Translations under genes and position numbers: made by a program
Shown: piece after piece, positions 22,274 through 32,250 of the stretch
Numbering within the stretch: position 1 is the stretch's first letter
Layout of the letters: the number at the start of each line of letters is the position of its first letter
From: Craspedostauros australis
Taxonomy: Eukaryota > Bacillariophyta > Bacillariophyceae > Mastogloiales > Achnanthaceae
Length of the DNA stretch: 64,000 bases
Reading direction: 5' to 3'
NCBI GenBank assembly: GCA_026770025.1
Contig: JAMXDE010000028.1
Location: 558,001-622,000 of the forward strand
Notes under the pieces: model-generated
What the model saw: the letters and a program-made list of their open reading frames with translations, nothing else
What the model was told of the DNA's origin: nothing
Databases searched by the model: none

Positions 22274-23278
22274 AGGCTACGATATTGACAGCGGCGAGTC
22301 GGTGAGAAACACAGCAGCAACCAGCAACCAGCAGTTGTTGTAGGATGGTCTACCGCCCTAGAGTAGGAGCACATGGGCAAGCGACCGGGTGCAATGCCAG
22401 AGGCAATAGAAGCCAGAGCAACACAGATTGTACAGCACATTAATAGAGCAGCCGTACAATTCTTCTATGCCTTGCTTTGTGAATGGGAACCAAGGTGGAG
22501 AAGGAGATGGATGTGTCATGGGCTGAATGCGGCCGCAGAGGGGTTAGTGATGACGCAGACTCGGCCCCCGACTACGAACTTCCAAAGTTCCGCAATTATC
22601 TCGCAGATGGTCTAAGCTCCAACCTTGATTTGTTCGATATAATCATCGTAAGCCGCGGTAAATGTGTATATAAATATATTATATACGGAATGTCTGTTTG
22701 TCAAATCTCGACTGTCTGTTTCGTCAATTGAACAGTCTAGAGTGTCCTCATATGATATGAAGTTTGGTCTGTCCGTTTGTGGTTTGTGGTCAATATCTGT
22801 TTGAAGATTGTTTGCACTGCCAGTGTGAACTGACAATGTCTGTCAGTTTCAAGTTGTCATTCTGTGAATGTCTGTCTGTAACAATATGGGGTGTCCGTGT
22901 TGAATACAGTGTGTATGTCTGTCTGCTTGCCATAGATGTCTGTCTGTTGTGTACTTCACGTTGTTTGTATGTGTGCATGTCTGTGTGGATGGATGTTTCG
23001 CTTCCCTTTCAGACAACGAACGTGGCTGTGTGGAGGGAGATTTCGCGCCAAAAATTCCATCACGAAACACAAACAAACAAATGAGGACACTGCAGTGTCC
23101 TGTGGCCGAGGAGGCTTCGGGAACGTGTTCACATGGGCCGTACAACCATCTCTGCGCACTGCCCTTCGCTCTCCAGAGATGGAATACACCAGCATGGTAG
23201 CCTGCCACCTGATCGTGCCCATCAGTTGTCTACTCTCGCGTAACCAATTACCACACTCTCGAACTTGGAAGGTCAAGT
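22274..23278. other. Intergenic region with TGTCTGT-rich segment
   Basis: The 3' flank of gene A and the promoter of the gene at 23279. The segment 22690-22990 carries about ten TGTCTGT-like words on the plus strand. No gene is supportable here. Confidence 0.45.
22690..22990 (+). repeat. Degenerate TGTCTGT-rich array
   Basis: TGTCTGTTTGTC, TGTCTGTTTCGTC, AATGTCTGTCAG, TGTCTGTCTGT, TATGTCTGTCTGC, ATGTCTGTCTGTTG and similar words recur about every 30 bases. They are not in a uniform frame and the spacing is irregular, so this is a degenerate simple-sequence tract or a motif cluster rather than a clean tandem repeat. Confidence 0.55.
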
Positions 23279-24460
23279 ATGTCAGACGTTCCCAATGCGT
23301 ACATGAGACTAAGGAAGGACAAGATCGCGAGGAACGAGGCCAAGCTGAAAGAGCTTGGCTTGTTCGGCAATGATGTTTCGCATGGCCAGGGCCGTCGCGT
23401 GAGCAAGTCGAGGAAGAGATCACGTGATGTGGTGGAGGGACCCAAACTTTTGAATGAGACTGTGGCGTCTCGTCGATCAGGACGGTTGCGTGGACAGAAG
23501 GCGGACGAAAGCCTCGCTCTACCATCCGACGACGACAACAAACGCGACGGCGCCAGTGGCAAGCTGGCCTTGCGAGCAACCCGGAAGCGTCAGCGTCGTT
23601 CTCCAAGCAAGAACAGAAGCGCAGGGGCAACAGCAGCAGTATCAGATGGTACAAGATCCGCACTTCCGAACGCTGGCCGCAAACCACGCCTTCCCAGTCG
23701 GCCTGCTGGATCATCGTCGCTCTCCGTGAGGGACGTCCAATTGGACATTCGCAAGCTCATGTTTGGCAAGACGAATGGCCATGATGGATCACTGCGGCAA
23801 TATGCCGATGGCGTGGTCGGAAAGCACATGAGGCATTACACGAAAGATGTCGTCGTGAATGATTGCTTCCAACTTGCTGCCGACGACATCGTCACACAGG
23901 ATGATCCACAGCAACAAGGAGACGGAGGCTTGCAATCTCAGCATCTGTCTTTCAACAAGTACTGTGGCGTCCAGCCATGGGCATCCGATGCGTACTTTCT
24001 ATGGATAAACCTGAATGCGCCCAAGGCCGACGTGACAAACGAATTTCGCAATGGCGGTCGTCAAGTCACGTGGTTCGGTGGCAGCCGCATGCACGATGCA
24101 ACACCGGTCATTCAGGATCTCATTCGGGCGGGTCGTAACCAAGCGAAGATTCACGGGTTGGCATTCGATCACGAAGATGAGGATGGCACAAATGATCATG
24201 ATGAGCAAACTGATGGTAGTAGCCGCAAGAGCATAGAGTCATCTGGAATTGTCTTGTTCTGCCGCAGGTATGATTCGATTCACAAGAAGTACACGCCGTA
24301 CGTCTGCCTGGGTCGGCTGGCATATTCGTCGCACAAGGTTGGATCTTCGCCGGTCTCATTCGTTTGGACGTTGATCGATCGGGATCGATTATCATTGCAT
24401 TGCAGGGCTCGGATTGATATTCTCAGCGACGATGGTGAACCTTCTATCTTGGATGGATGA
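23279..24460 (+). CDS. Basic protein of unknown function, 393 aa
   Basis: Starts at ATG 23279. The N-terminus has NAYMRLRKDKIARNEAKL followed by KELGL, a short motif (Y-x-x-x-R-x-x-x-I-x-R-N-x-x-x-L-x-x-LGL) seen at the start of several nuclear and chromatin-associated proteins, including plant and protist WDR76-like ones. Residues about 40-150 are basic and Ser/Lys/Arg-rich with several possible nuclear localisation signals (SKSRKRSRD, RKRQRRSPSKNR). The C-terminal half is a folded domain: NKYCGVQPWASDAYFLWINL, GGRQVTWFGGSRMHD, TPVIQDLI, GIVLFCRRYDS, PYVCLGRLAYSS and PVSFVWTLIDRDRL. I have seen this arrangement in uncharacterised protist and plant proteins but cannot name the family. A nuclear role is inferred only from the basic region and the N-terminal motif. 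Confidence 0.72.
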   Translation: MSDVPNAYMRLRKDKIARNEAKLKELGLFGNDVSHGQGRRVSKSRKRSRDVVEGPKLLNETVASRRSGRLRGQKADESLALPSDDDNKRDGASGKLALRATRKRQRRSPSKNRSAGATAAVSDGTRSALPNAGRKPRLPSRPAGSSSLSVRDVQLDIRKLMFGKTNGHDGSLRQYADGVVGKHMRHYTKDVVVNDCFQLAADDIVTQDDPQQQGDGGLQSQHLSFNKYCGVQPWASDAYFLWINLNAPKADVTNEFRNGGRQVTWFGGSRMHDATPVIQDLIRAGRNQAKIHGLAFDHEDEDGTNDHDEQTDGSSRKSIESSGIVLFCRRYDSIHKKYTPYVCLGRLAYSSHKVGSSPVSFVWTLIDRDRLSLHCRARIDILSDDGEPSILDG

Positions 24461-24922
24461 TTGTTGACGTTGCTGCTGCTGCTCTGCATATTGGTACTGC
24501 GAGTAGAGAGGACATGCCTGCATCCATGTACCAGTTCTTCACGAGTATCCGTGGGCCACAGTACGGATATGTGACTCTCCACCAAGCGAGGCATACAGAG
24601 TGCTCGTACTACGTGCACTAGTCGAAGAAAGGATCGCGTTTACAAGTGGGGGAGTGGCGTGGAACGATCCTAACTGTTCTCCTTACGAATACCTATCATG
24701 CAACGAGATCGCCGCTTCGCCTTAGTTTTGTTCTTCATCAGCAACATGATGAAATGAACTCCAAGTTCATTTTTGTTGCTTCAACCGCTTCAACTACTGC
24801 CACTATTGCTGTTTTGCTTCAACGTATGCATGCGTATGTGCGCAATGCAAGCAGATCAGCAAAGCAATATCCTCACAGTTGCACGTTCGGTTGTGCCCCG
24901 TGGCCGCCACACTCTCGTATCA
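24461..24922. other. Convergent intergenic region
   Basis: Shared 3' flank of the gene ending at 24460 (+) and gene B (-). Nothing recognisable is seen. Confidence 0.4.
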
Positions 24923-27900
24923 TTAGAAGCTGGTCCGCACATGAGATTTGCGCTTGCCGGAACGGAAGCTCAAGAATCGCTTCACCTTGCGGCTTGTTCG
25001 CTCGACAACTTCCTCCATGCGTTGTGCGGAGAGGTTGTTGTACGTTTGCTTGCGTTGGTTCTTGACCTTCAGCGACCGTCGCACGGCGTTCGCAATTTCC
25101 TTGTTGGTGTATCCCAATTCACGCAGCAGTTGCTCACGTTCGAGGCGTGGCATGGCGTACGGGACGCCGTCTCTGTCCTCGATGTCCTTCAGCTGGTACG
25201 TTTCGGCCATGAGGCAGTTCCAACCCAACCCGACGCTGGGACCTGAGGAAGTGCTGGGGTTGATGTCCAGCACCTGTTCGTAGTACCGGATCTCGAGCTT
25301 GTCGAAAGTGATGGAACGACGATGACGTCTGCCGCTGGACACCAAGTCTGGCATGCTGTGCGCACGGCGACGCATCGTGCTGTCGACGTTGTCATAAAGA
25401 AGTCCACGATGAGAGGAGTGCTGCTGTTGATGTTGCTGCATGCGACATTGAGACGAACTGTGGTTGCCGTTCTTGCGACGATCGACTTCGATTTCTTCCT
25501 TCTTTTCCTCTTCTGCCGTTTGGTCATCGTCGTCGTCGTCATCATCGTTTTGATCGAAGTTGCGATGCGCTGACGATCCGCTGTGGTAGGACGGTTTGAA
25601 TTGTTCGTCGCACTCGTGCTTGGATTCATCATCATCGGCGGCAGCAGCAACAACGTTGTCATCGTCATCCGTGTCATCAAAACCATCCTCGCCTTCGCCA
25701 GGTGCCATGGGAGCCACGAGACCTTCGCTGGTTGTGGACGCGACATCCTGCAGCTGCACCACAGAATCATCAGCGTCAAAGCTGTCCACGGCCGCGCTGT
25801 GCATGGAAAGGCTTTTGCGCCGTTGGCTGGGCTGCAACGGAGTGTCGTTGTCCAGATCCAGCGTCCTCCACGAGCGAGGAATCATGGGTGGCGCATCGAC
25901 CATGTCGTCTTCGCGTGAGTGAATGGTCGGAATGGAGAGGGAACGTTGCAAACGGTGCGATGGTGTGGATGTAACATTTTCCAGCTCTTTCGCTGTGGAT
26001 GTGTCTTCTGCACCTTTCGCAGAATTCTTCGTGTCATTTTTTACGCTGATGTCGTCTGTGTCTATGGTGGCCTTTGAATCCGGCGAGAGCAAAACTGCAT
26101 TGTCCAGCGTGTTGCATCGACCTCTCTTGCGGTAAGCAAACTTGGGTTTCATCTTGCGCTGTTTGTTCTTCGGTTTGTTGCGATCGACCGTGTCGTCGTC
26201 CGTTGTGACTGTGACATCGGAGGAGTGGATGCTGGAGGGCACCATTGCAGTGAGTGTTGTGATGTCGGAAATGGTGGAACGGGTGTCGTGCGTGTGGTTG
26301 TCATCATCATTGTCATCATCGTCATCGGTGTTGCAATCCGAGGTGAAATCACCGTCGCTTGCCATGAGCAGAGGCAGGGAGACCGTCGTGTTCTGCAAGG
26401 ACAAGTTGACCTGCGGTGCTTCTGATGTTGCTGTGCGATTGTGCATAGATTCATTGTGCAACGCAGCGTGTTTCTGTCGTTGCTTCGGATTGGTTTCGGA
26501 AATGATGGTACTGACAGTGCCGGTGGTGTCGGTGGCGGGCGAAATCTTTAACATTGATTTCTGCGCATTGTCTGCTTCGTCAGTGTCGTTGTGATTGTCG
26601 TTGTGATTGTCGTTGTGATCGTCATGGTTGCTATTGCCAGTGTTTTGATCGTCTTCTGCATGGGCATCCACGGTGCGATTTACCGGCACAGGGATCTGGC
26701 CGCCGCTGCCCGCGCTGAGGGTTCGTCTGGCCGGTTGGGGCGTTTGCAGGCCGTCGCCTTCACCCCAATTCCTGCCATTCGCAAAATGGTCGCTGCGGGT
26801 GCTGTCATCGGCGTCATTGTGGTTGTCATTGTGGTTGCTGTTGTCATGTCGCTGCAGCTGATAGTAACGTGCGCGCTGCCGCTGGCGTTCCAAGTAGTGC
26901 TCGTCCTTGCTGCTGCAGTTGGTGGAGGAGGCGATGGATTGCATGGAGGAGTGACCTCCTGTGGCATTGAGTACGGAGGCCTCGAATATCTGCTTCCACG
27001 CAGAGACGGGCAGCTTGCGGCGGATGTTTTCAGGGATGCGTTGCATGACGTAATCTCTGAGTTCTTCGAGCGGGAAGACGGAGCCGGATGACGATGAGGA
27101 AGAAGCGGATGCGTTTGATCTGGCAGAGACGGATCCCGGAGACTTTCGGATGGAGAGAGTCGAATCGGAGTTTGATTCCATATGCGCTTGGGCCTGCGCC
27201 TTGACGGACTGTTCCGACGCTGTTGCTGGCGGCATCATGACGATGGAGGTCGGCGGGTGATGAACGAACGTGTTTGGCAGTGATAGGGGGAGCGGCGGCA
27301 GTGGCGGCAACAAGGAGGCTGGTGCGGACGTGCGGTGTTGACGCCCTGATGGCGACCCACGACGCGGCAGCTGTGGTATTGTGTCGACGGAAGCGCGTCT
27401 CCTTTGCTTGGATCTTGGTGGTTGGCGGTTGACCACTTCCTCGTTGGTGTTGCCGACGTGGATACTGTCAACGCTGTTGCGTCGTTGGCTGACAGTGCTG
27501 TTGTTACTGCTTGGGATCGGCTCGGATGGTTCATCTGCTTCGGAGACACTGGAAGCGTTGTCGATTCCATCGGATTCCCGGCTGGCATTGGCATTGGTGT
27601 TGACGTTGACTGGGTACAGAAGGATCTCCTCGCTGCCATCATCATCTTCGACGTTGATGGAACGCCTGAGCGATCGGATGAGACTGGTGGAGACGCAGCT
27701 GCGCACACTGTTCTCGTTTTCAGTGTTGTCGCTGTGGTTGCCATTTTTGTTGTTGCCATTGCCGTCATTGCCGTCATGATGAGCACTTGAGGCCTGATCA
27801 CCATGCTGATGTTGACTTTCATCATCATTGTCAAAGGGAAAGTTCCTGTGGTGCGAATCGAAGTCGAAGTCATCGAAGCGGCGGTAGCGATCGTCGTCGG

Positions 27901-29746
27901 TGTGGTGTTCCGCACGTGGCGATGGCGGCGGACGCGATGGCAAACGAGGTGGTTGCATCATGCTGTTGCCGGCAAACGCAGGACTGAGCTTGCGGGACGG
28001 CACGGCAGGGATGTTCTGAGGTGCGTAGTGGTTGTGGTTGTGGCTGTGATCATGATGATCGTCGTCATCGTCGTCGTCGTCATCATCGTCGTCGCTGTCC
28101 TCCATCATGGCATGGATCATGGCGCCCGCGATCATCTTGGCGACGCGTATCTTGCGCGCCATCTTCTTGTCGCTGTACTCTGTCGGCGATGCGAAGGGGG
28201 ATAGGAAGGCGGAGACCGGGATTCCGTCCTTGCGCTTGATGCCATCGAGAGCGGTGCTGCCTGCGCTGGAGGATGGTGTGGAGGTTGGCGTGGACGCGGA
28301 AGTGGATGCCGAAAGGAGGGGTCTGGAGGCTGAAGTCGAAGTCGAAGTGGGCGTGGTGGGTGTGAGGCATGATCTGGTGTCTGCTGTGCCCTCGCTGTAG
28401 TTGGTGCTGATGCTGATGCTGGCGCTGTGGTTGGTGTCCCCCTCGCTGTGGTTGCAGCTGTTGCAGCTGTTGCAACTGTTGCTGCGACTGCGGTGGCTGT
28501 AGTTGGTGCTGAATACGTTGGTGTGCTTGTTGCTGCGCTTGTCCTCCGTGTGAATGTCAACCTCATGGTCGTCCTGGTCGTCCTGGTCCTCATGGTCGCC
28601 ATCATCGAGCGCGATGGTGCGCTGACGGCGGCTGGGGTGAAAGCGACCGGAGGCATCCGAATGATGAGAGGAGGAATGCGCGGGGGTGTCCAGAACGGAG
28701 ACCGCAGACGAGGAGACGGACTCGCTGCTGGTCTGGAAGATCATGGCGGGCTTGGTGTCTCTGTGCGCAGGCAAGCTGAGGCTGAGGCTGCGCCGTCGGA
28801 CGTCCGTCTGGTGGGAGTCCAGCCTGCGACTGCTCTCCTCCGTTGCGATGGAGATGTCCTGCGAGGAGGCGTTGGCGAGCTCGTCATTTGCATCGAAGTC
28901 GGATTCGTCATCTGAGTGATTGTCTGAATCGTTGTCTGAGTGATTGTCAGGACTGTTGTCAGGACTGTTGTCAGGACTGTTGTCAGGACTGTTGTCAGGA
29001 CTGTTGTCAGGACTGTTGTCAGGACTGTTGTCAGGACTGTTGTCTGAATGATTGTCAGGACTGTTGCCATCATGAGAAGTGCTGCGATGATGGCTGGAGG
29101 AGTCTTGAGCGAAGCCGGTGGACTCCATCGCCGTTGGTCGCACGGACAGGGACGACATGGACAACTGGGAGTTGGGTCTGAGCGTGGAACTGTCTGCAGA
29201 GGCCATGGCCAGAGGAGGCGCTGGTGGAGCCTTGCTGGAGTGCGTTGAAGATGTTGAAGGCGCACAGGCTGAGGAAGATGTCATGATGCCGAACTCGTCG
29301 CTGCTGCAGTCGGAACAGGACTTGGTGCTCGTCGTCTCCTCATTCTTCGCCGATTGGGGGTCTCTGGTTCCCAGCTGCCGCTCCGAAAGTGAATGCTTCT
29401 GCTGTAGCTGCGCCTGTAGCTGCGACTGTAGCTGCGCCTGTAGCTGTTGCTGCTGCGTCCGCAAGTGTCTGCTGCTGTGCCTTCGAGTCTGGTTCTGCAG
29501 CTGCTGCTGTTGCTTCGCCTGCTGCTTGGTGCCATGCCTCTCCTTGTCCTTCTTCTCTTTCTTGTCCTTCTTCTTGTCAGCCTGTTTCGTTTGCTTCGGT
29601 TGCTTCGTTTGCTTCGGTTGCTTCGTTTGCTTCGGCTGCTTCGGTTGAAGCAACTTGTTGCGATACTTGGCTGACTGAACGGAGGTGGCCGTGGAGGACG
29701 AGCCGTTGGAGCTCCTCCGCGAGAGACGTCTGATCCGTGCTATCAT
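24923..29746 (-). CDS. Family gene B: 1607-aa disordered protein with conserved C-terminal domain
   Basis: A single open exon of 1607 codons from ATG at 29746. The N-terminus is basic, with a KQPKQT repeat and Gln-rich segments (KQQQQLQNQ, QLQAQLQSQLQAQLQQ) that could form coiled coils. Residues about 240-285 are an (SPDN)n repeat, followed by long Ser/Asp/Asn/His tracts including an 11-12 Asp run. Around residues 895-925 is LRDYVMQRIPENIRRKLPVS then AWKQIFEAS, matching the internal motif of genes A and D. From 1476 the family domain begins: RSITFDKLEIRYYEQVLDIN, GPSVGLGWN, REQLLRELGYTNKEIANAV, QRKQTYNNLSAQRMEEVVE. No enzyme motif is seen. The gene is tail-to-tail with the 23279 gene. The open frame of 4.8 kb without a stop supports a functional gene despite the extreme composition. 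Confidence 0.82.
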   Translation of the reverse strand: MIARIRRLSRRSSNGSSSTATSVQSAKYRNKLLQPKQPKQTKQPKQTKQPKQTKQADKKKDKKEKKDKERHGTKQQAKQQQQLQNQTRRHSSRHLRTQQQQLQAQLQSQLQAQLQQKHSLSERQLGTRDPQSAKNEETTSTKSCSDCSSDEFGIMTSSSACAPSTSSTHSSKAPPAPPLAMASADSSTLRPNSQLSMSSLSVRPTAMESTGFAQDSSSHHRSTSHDGNSPDNHSDNSPDNSPDNSPDNSPDNSPDNSPDNSPDNSPDNHSDNDSDNHSDDESDFDANDELANASSQDISIATEESSRRLDSHQTDVRRRSLSLSLPAHRDTKPAMIFQTSSESVSSSAVSVLDTPAHSSSHHSDASGRFHPSRRQRTIALDDGDHEDQDDQDDHEVDIHTEDKRSNKHTNVFSTNYSHRSRSNSCNSCNSCNHSEGDTNHSASISISTNYSEGTADTRSCLTPTTPTSTSTSASRPLLSASTSASTPTSTPSSSAGSTALDGIKRKDGIPVSAFLSPFASPTEYSDKKMARKIRVAKMIAGAMIHAMMEDSDDDDDDDDDDDDHHDHSHNHNHYAPQNIPAVPSRKLSPAFAGNSMMQPPRLPSRPPPSPRAEHHTDDDRYRRFDDFDFDSHHRNFPFDNDDESQHQHGDQASSAHHDGNDGNGNNKNGNHSDNTENENSVRSCVSTSLIRSLRRSINVEDDDGSEEILLYPVNVNTNANASRESDGIDNASSVSEADEPSEPIPSSNNSTVSQRRNSVDSIHVGNTNEEVVNRQPPRSKQRRRASVDTIPQLPRRGSPSGRQHRTSAPASLLPPLPPLPLSLPNTFVHHPPTSIVMMPPATASEQSVKAQAQAHMESNSDSTLSIRKSPGSVSARSNASASSSSSSGSVFPLEELRDYVMQRIPENIRRKLPVSAWKQIFEASVLNATGGHSSMQSIASSTNCSSKDEHYLERQRQRARYYQLQRHDNSNHNDNHNDADDSTRSDHFANGRNWGEGDGLQTPQPARRTLSAGSGGQIPVPVNRTVDAHAEDDQNTGNSNHDDHNDNHNDNHNDTDEADNAQKSMLKISPATDTTGTVSTIISETNPKQRQKHAALHNESMHNRTATSEAPQVNLSLQNTTVSLPLLMASDGDFTSDCNTDDDDDNDDDNHTHDTRSTISDITTLTAMVPSSIHSSDVTVTTDDDTVDRNKPKNKQRKMKPKFAYRKRGRCNTLDNAVLLSPDSKATIDTDDISVKNDTKNSAKGAEDTSTAKELENVTSTPSHRLQRSLSIPTIHSREDDMVDAPPMIPRSWRTLDLDNDTPLQPSQRRKSLSMHSAAVDSFDADDSVVQLQDVASTTSEGLVAPMAPGEGEDGFDDTDDDDNVVAAAADDDESKHECDEQFKPSYHSGSSAHRNFDQNDDDDDDDDQTAEEEKKEEIEVDRRKNGNHSSSQCRMQQHQQQHSSHRGLLYDNVDSTMRRRAHSMPDLVSSGRRHRRSITFDKLEIRYYEQVLDINPSTSSGPSVGLGWNCLMAETYQLKDIEDRDGVPYAMPRLEREQLLRELGYTNKEIANAVRRSLKVKNQRKQTYNNLSAQRMEEVVERTSRKVKRFLSFRSGKRKSHVRTSF
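28947..29043. repeat. 12-bp coding minisatellite in gene B
   Basis: Eight essentially perfect copies of TCAGGACTGTTG on the plus strand, reading as Ser-Pro-Asp-Asn on the coding strand. Flanking units with HSDN/DSDN are diverged copies. The unit is a multiple of three, so copy-number change keeps the frame. Confidence 0.93.
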
Positions 29747-29769
29747 TGTCAGCTCGTGTTGCTTGTCGA

Positions 29770-29817
29770 CTTGCTATGCGTCTTGCTATGCGTCTTGCTA
29801 TGCGTCTTGCTATGCGT
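29770..29817. repeat. 12-bp tandem repeat upstream of gene B
   Basis: Four perfect copies of CTTGCTATGCGT starting 24 bases upstream of the gene B start codon, so probably in its 5' UTR or core promoter. Confidence 0.95.
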
Positions 29818-31442
29818 CTTATTGTATTGTAATATCACCTGATAGAATGGCGGTGCCAGGAGCGAAGCTGCGGAACGGGAGGCTGTGTTGTGGTTGATGC
29901 TCTTGTGATGACGATGGATGGATGGATGGATGGGGCAGAGCGCGACCTGTTGATGTTGATGTTGGCAATAGTGTAGGTATTGGTGATGTCAATGTCAATG
30001 TCAATGACAATGGTGATGGCAATGGCAATGGAGTAGCTGTTGTGTCAAGAACGATGATGTTCTTGGTGAGGAAGAATCCCAGCAACGCAACGGAAGAAAG
30101 GAGCCTTGCTTCCAACTCTCCACTTTCCACTTTCTCCGAAAACAAAATAGACGCCTCCGATCCTTTGTTCTTGTTGCTCTTCTCGTGCTCTTCTTGCCAA
30201 TGTTGTCGCCAGAGTTCTTGTCAGTGTTGTTGCGAGTGTTGTCGCCGCTCTTCTTGTCGGTCTTCTTACCGCAATGTTGGTCCTTTTGCTGTTCCTGGTG
30301 CTGCTGTATCTTCGCTTCTCGATCGCAAAGGAACGAGATGGACCAGCCGCTGGCGTCGGAGTAATGGCAATGGTAGTCGTGGTCTTGGGCACAAGGAAGA
30401 GGGCACAACACACAAGCGACAGCGCCAGCACCAGGGCTCCAATGCAAGGTACAGTTGTGCAAGACAAACAGCAAAAGTGATGGTTGACCGCTTCGGCGCA
30501 GCACTCTTTGCCGAGGAGGATTGGAAATGGAGATGGCCTTGTTGGTTGTTTCTTCCCTCACGCGCCTCGAACAACGTGATCGTGGACCCTTCACGAGTAC
30601 AAGCAAAGGCACTGCGAGATGCTGCGGTCCAAAAGGCGCCTCGCAGGCGTTGCTATGTGTTGCTAGTACCTGTATGCGTGTACAAAAGCGAGAACGGCAT
30701 GACGTTTCGCGTCTTCGATGGTGGACGTGCCCCGCAAGGAGATCACATAAGCCACATCCACCACGTCCCTTTCGCAGACGGTCTTTTCTGGTGTTTTATC
30801 CCTTCCTCTTGGCTATGCGCCATTCTTGTATTATTGCCCTACAGACGCACCAACGAACCCAAACACTGTCCGCAACTCACAGAACGCACTCAGTCCCTTC
30901 AGCTGCACAGACAGTACAGTACGCTTCCCAATCCATACATCCACATGACATAAGTACTGCAAGATACCTGTTTTCACTCGTATCACTCAGACAGCCCAAT
31001 GATCATTGCACAGTTTTGTCTATTATGCCTTCCGTCGCCAGCTAGTATAATCGTTGCTGCCCCACCCCATAACACCACATGACCAACGAAGGCTTAGGGT
31101 GCGAAGTTTCTGCTTAACGCTCAACGCTCTGGCTGAATGACACTTCGGTCATCTCACGATCAAGGCCTTCGGCCGGAACTTAACCAACAACGGATGAGCG
31201 ACTCACGAAGTGCCAAACTTCCGGCATTTTCGCACACAAGTGATACCCAACGAAGAATCCTCTGTCTTGTATCTTTGGGACACAAATAGTCCCGATGTTG
31301 CCTCCAACAAATGCCCCCTCACAAACATCCCGAGTGATGCTTGAGTAGCGCAGTCATGCACGTTTCCACGTTTCTGGGAGCAGTTTGGCCGCCCATTTTC
31401 TCTTTTTCTGCCTGCCAAGATCCAGTTATCTTCTCTGACATC

Positions 31443-31550
31443 GTTGTTGCTGTTGTTGTTGTTGCTGTTGTTGTTGCTGTTGTTGTTGCTGTTGTTGTTG
31501 CTGTTGTTGTTGCTGTTGTTGTTGCTGTTGTTGTTCCTGTTGTTGTTGGT
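31443..31550. repeat. (TTG/CTG)n triplet repeat
   Basis: About 36 triplets, mostly TTG with CTG at regular intervals (unit close to GTTGTTGCTGTT). It reads as poly-Asn/Ser, poly-Gln or poly-Val depending on frame, which explains the long spurious open frames across it. Confidence 0.9.
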
Positions 31551-31938
31551 CACATGTGTGGTCTCGCTTCTGTTCGTGTCTTGTCTTCTCCACACTTGAC
31601 GTCGAACTTGTCGGCACAACCGACATCCGAAGTACGAGTTATGTATTCTACTTCCTACGCCATCTGCTCTCCCTCTCTCTCTTCGCCTGTGAGAAAGGCT
31701 TCGGGACTGCTCTGTGGATGATCGATGGCGCGTGGGCTGCATGCGCCATGGATGATAACAAGTGTCACCACAAGTCACATCGCGCTCGTCGCCACGATGG
31801 AGATGGGTACCATGCTTTCAGATTGCAACACAAATGCGTTACCAAAATGAGGAACAGAAGAAGCGCTGTGGAAGTCTGCACCATACGCAGAGTACGATCG
31901 GGCAAATCCAAGAGCAACCATTGTCTTGGATCACTTTT

Positions 31939-32250
31939 TTAGTCGTCGTCATCGTCATTGCTGTTGCTGCTATTGCCACTGCTGGCGATGATGTCATCGT
32001 TGTTGTGGTTGTAGTTGTTGCGATTGCCGCTGTTGTCGCTCTGTGCCGACGTCTTTTGCAGCGTCCGTCCTCCATGCTTAAGCGAACTCAACCAACAAAG
32101 GCACCACATGACACCCACAGCGATGGAAGATATCACGATTCGATCCAACCTGCCCTTGGATGAAAGCGTTGCTTCACCGCATTCCGAAGAACGCCGAGAG
32201 GATCGGCATACTTCTTTCCTTTGTTCACTGACCAGTGACGTCTTTGCCAT
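31939..32250 (-). CDS. Small single-membrane-span protein, 103 aa
   Basis: From ATG at 32250: a charged N-terminus with SSRRSSECGEATLSSKGRLD, one hydrophobic helix (IVISSIAVGVMWCLCWLSSL), then an Asn/Ser/Asp-rich tail ending in an Asp run. The positive residues on both flanks of the helix leave the topology open. No family is recognised. The open frame extends upstream to 32394, but the segment above 32250 looks non-coding and contains a (TGCTAGTAG)n repeat. A small membrane-anchored protein is plausible; a chance frame cannot be excluded. Confidence 0.35.
   Translation of the reverse strand: MAKTSLVSEQRKEVCRSSRRSSECGEATLSSKGRLDRIVISSIAVGVMWCLCWLSSLKHGGRTLQKTSAQSDNSGNRNNYNHNNDDIIASSGNSSNSNDDDDD

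Larger units (their letters stand above)
29747..31938. other. Gene-poor stretch upstream of gene B
   Basis: It begins with the 5' flank of gene B, which holds a 12-bp tandem repeat and several simple repeats (GATG near 29912-29932, CAATG near 29990-30035). A 343-codon plus frame (29922-30953) and two overlapping minus frames exist, but the minus frames lack ATG starts and none has a conserved motif. A TTG/CTG triplet tract fills 31443-31550. No gene is called. Confidence 0.4.

Noticed and set aside
28947..29043. CRISPR-like regular repeats
   Set aside because: The 12-bp units are contiguous without spacers and are in frame in a long protein gene.
30045..30467. Minus-strand frame with a signal-like hydrophobic start
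   Set aside because: The frame begins with TTG, no in-frame ATG exists before the upstream stop, and no convincing acceptor was found.
29922..30953. 343-codon plus-strand frame upstream of gene B
   Set aside because: Composition follows simple repeats (VNVNVND, Cys/Ser runs), no conserved block, and minus-strand frames overlap it equally well.
31203..31778. Poly-Asn protein on the minus strand
   Set aside because: The length comes from the TTG/CTG triplet tract; it starts with GTG and the flanks are not protein-like.
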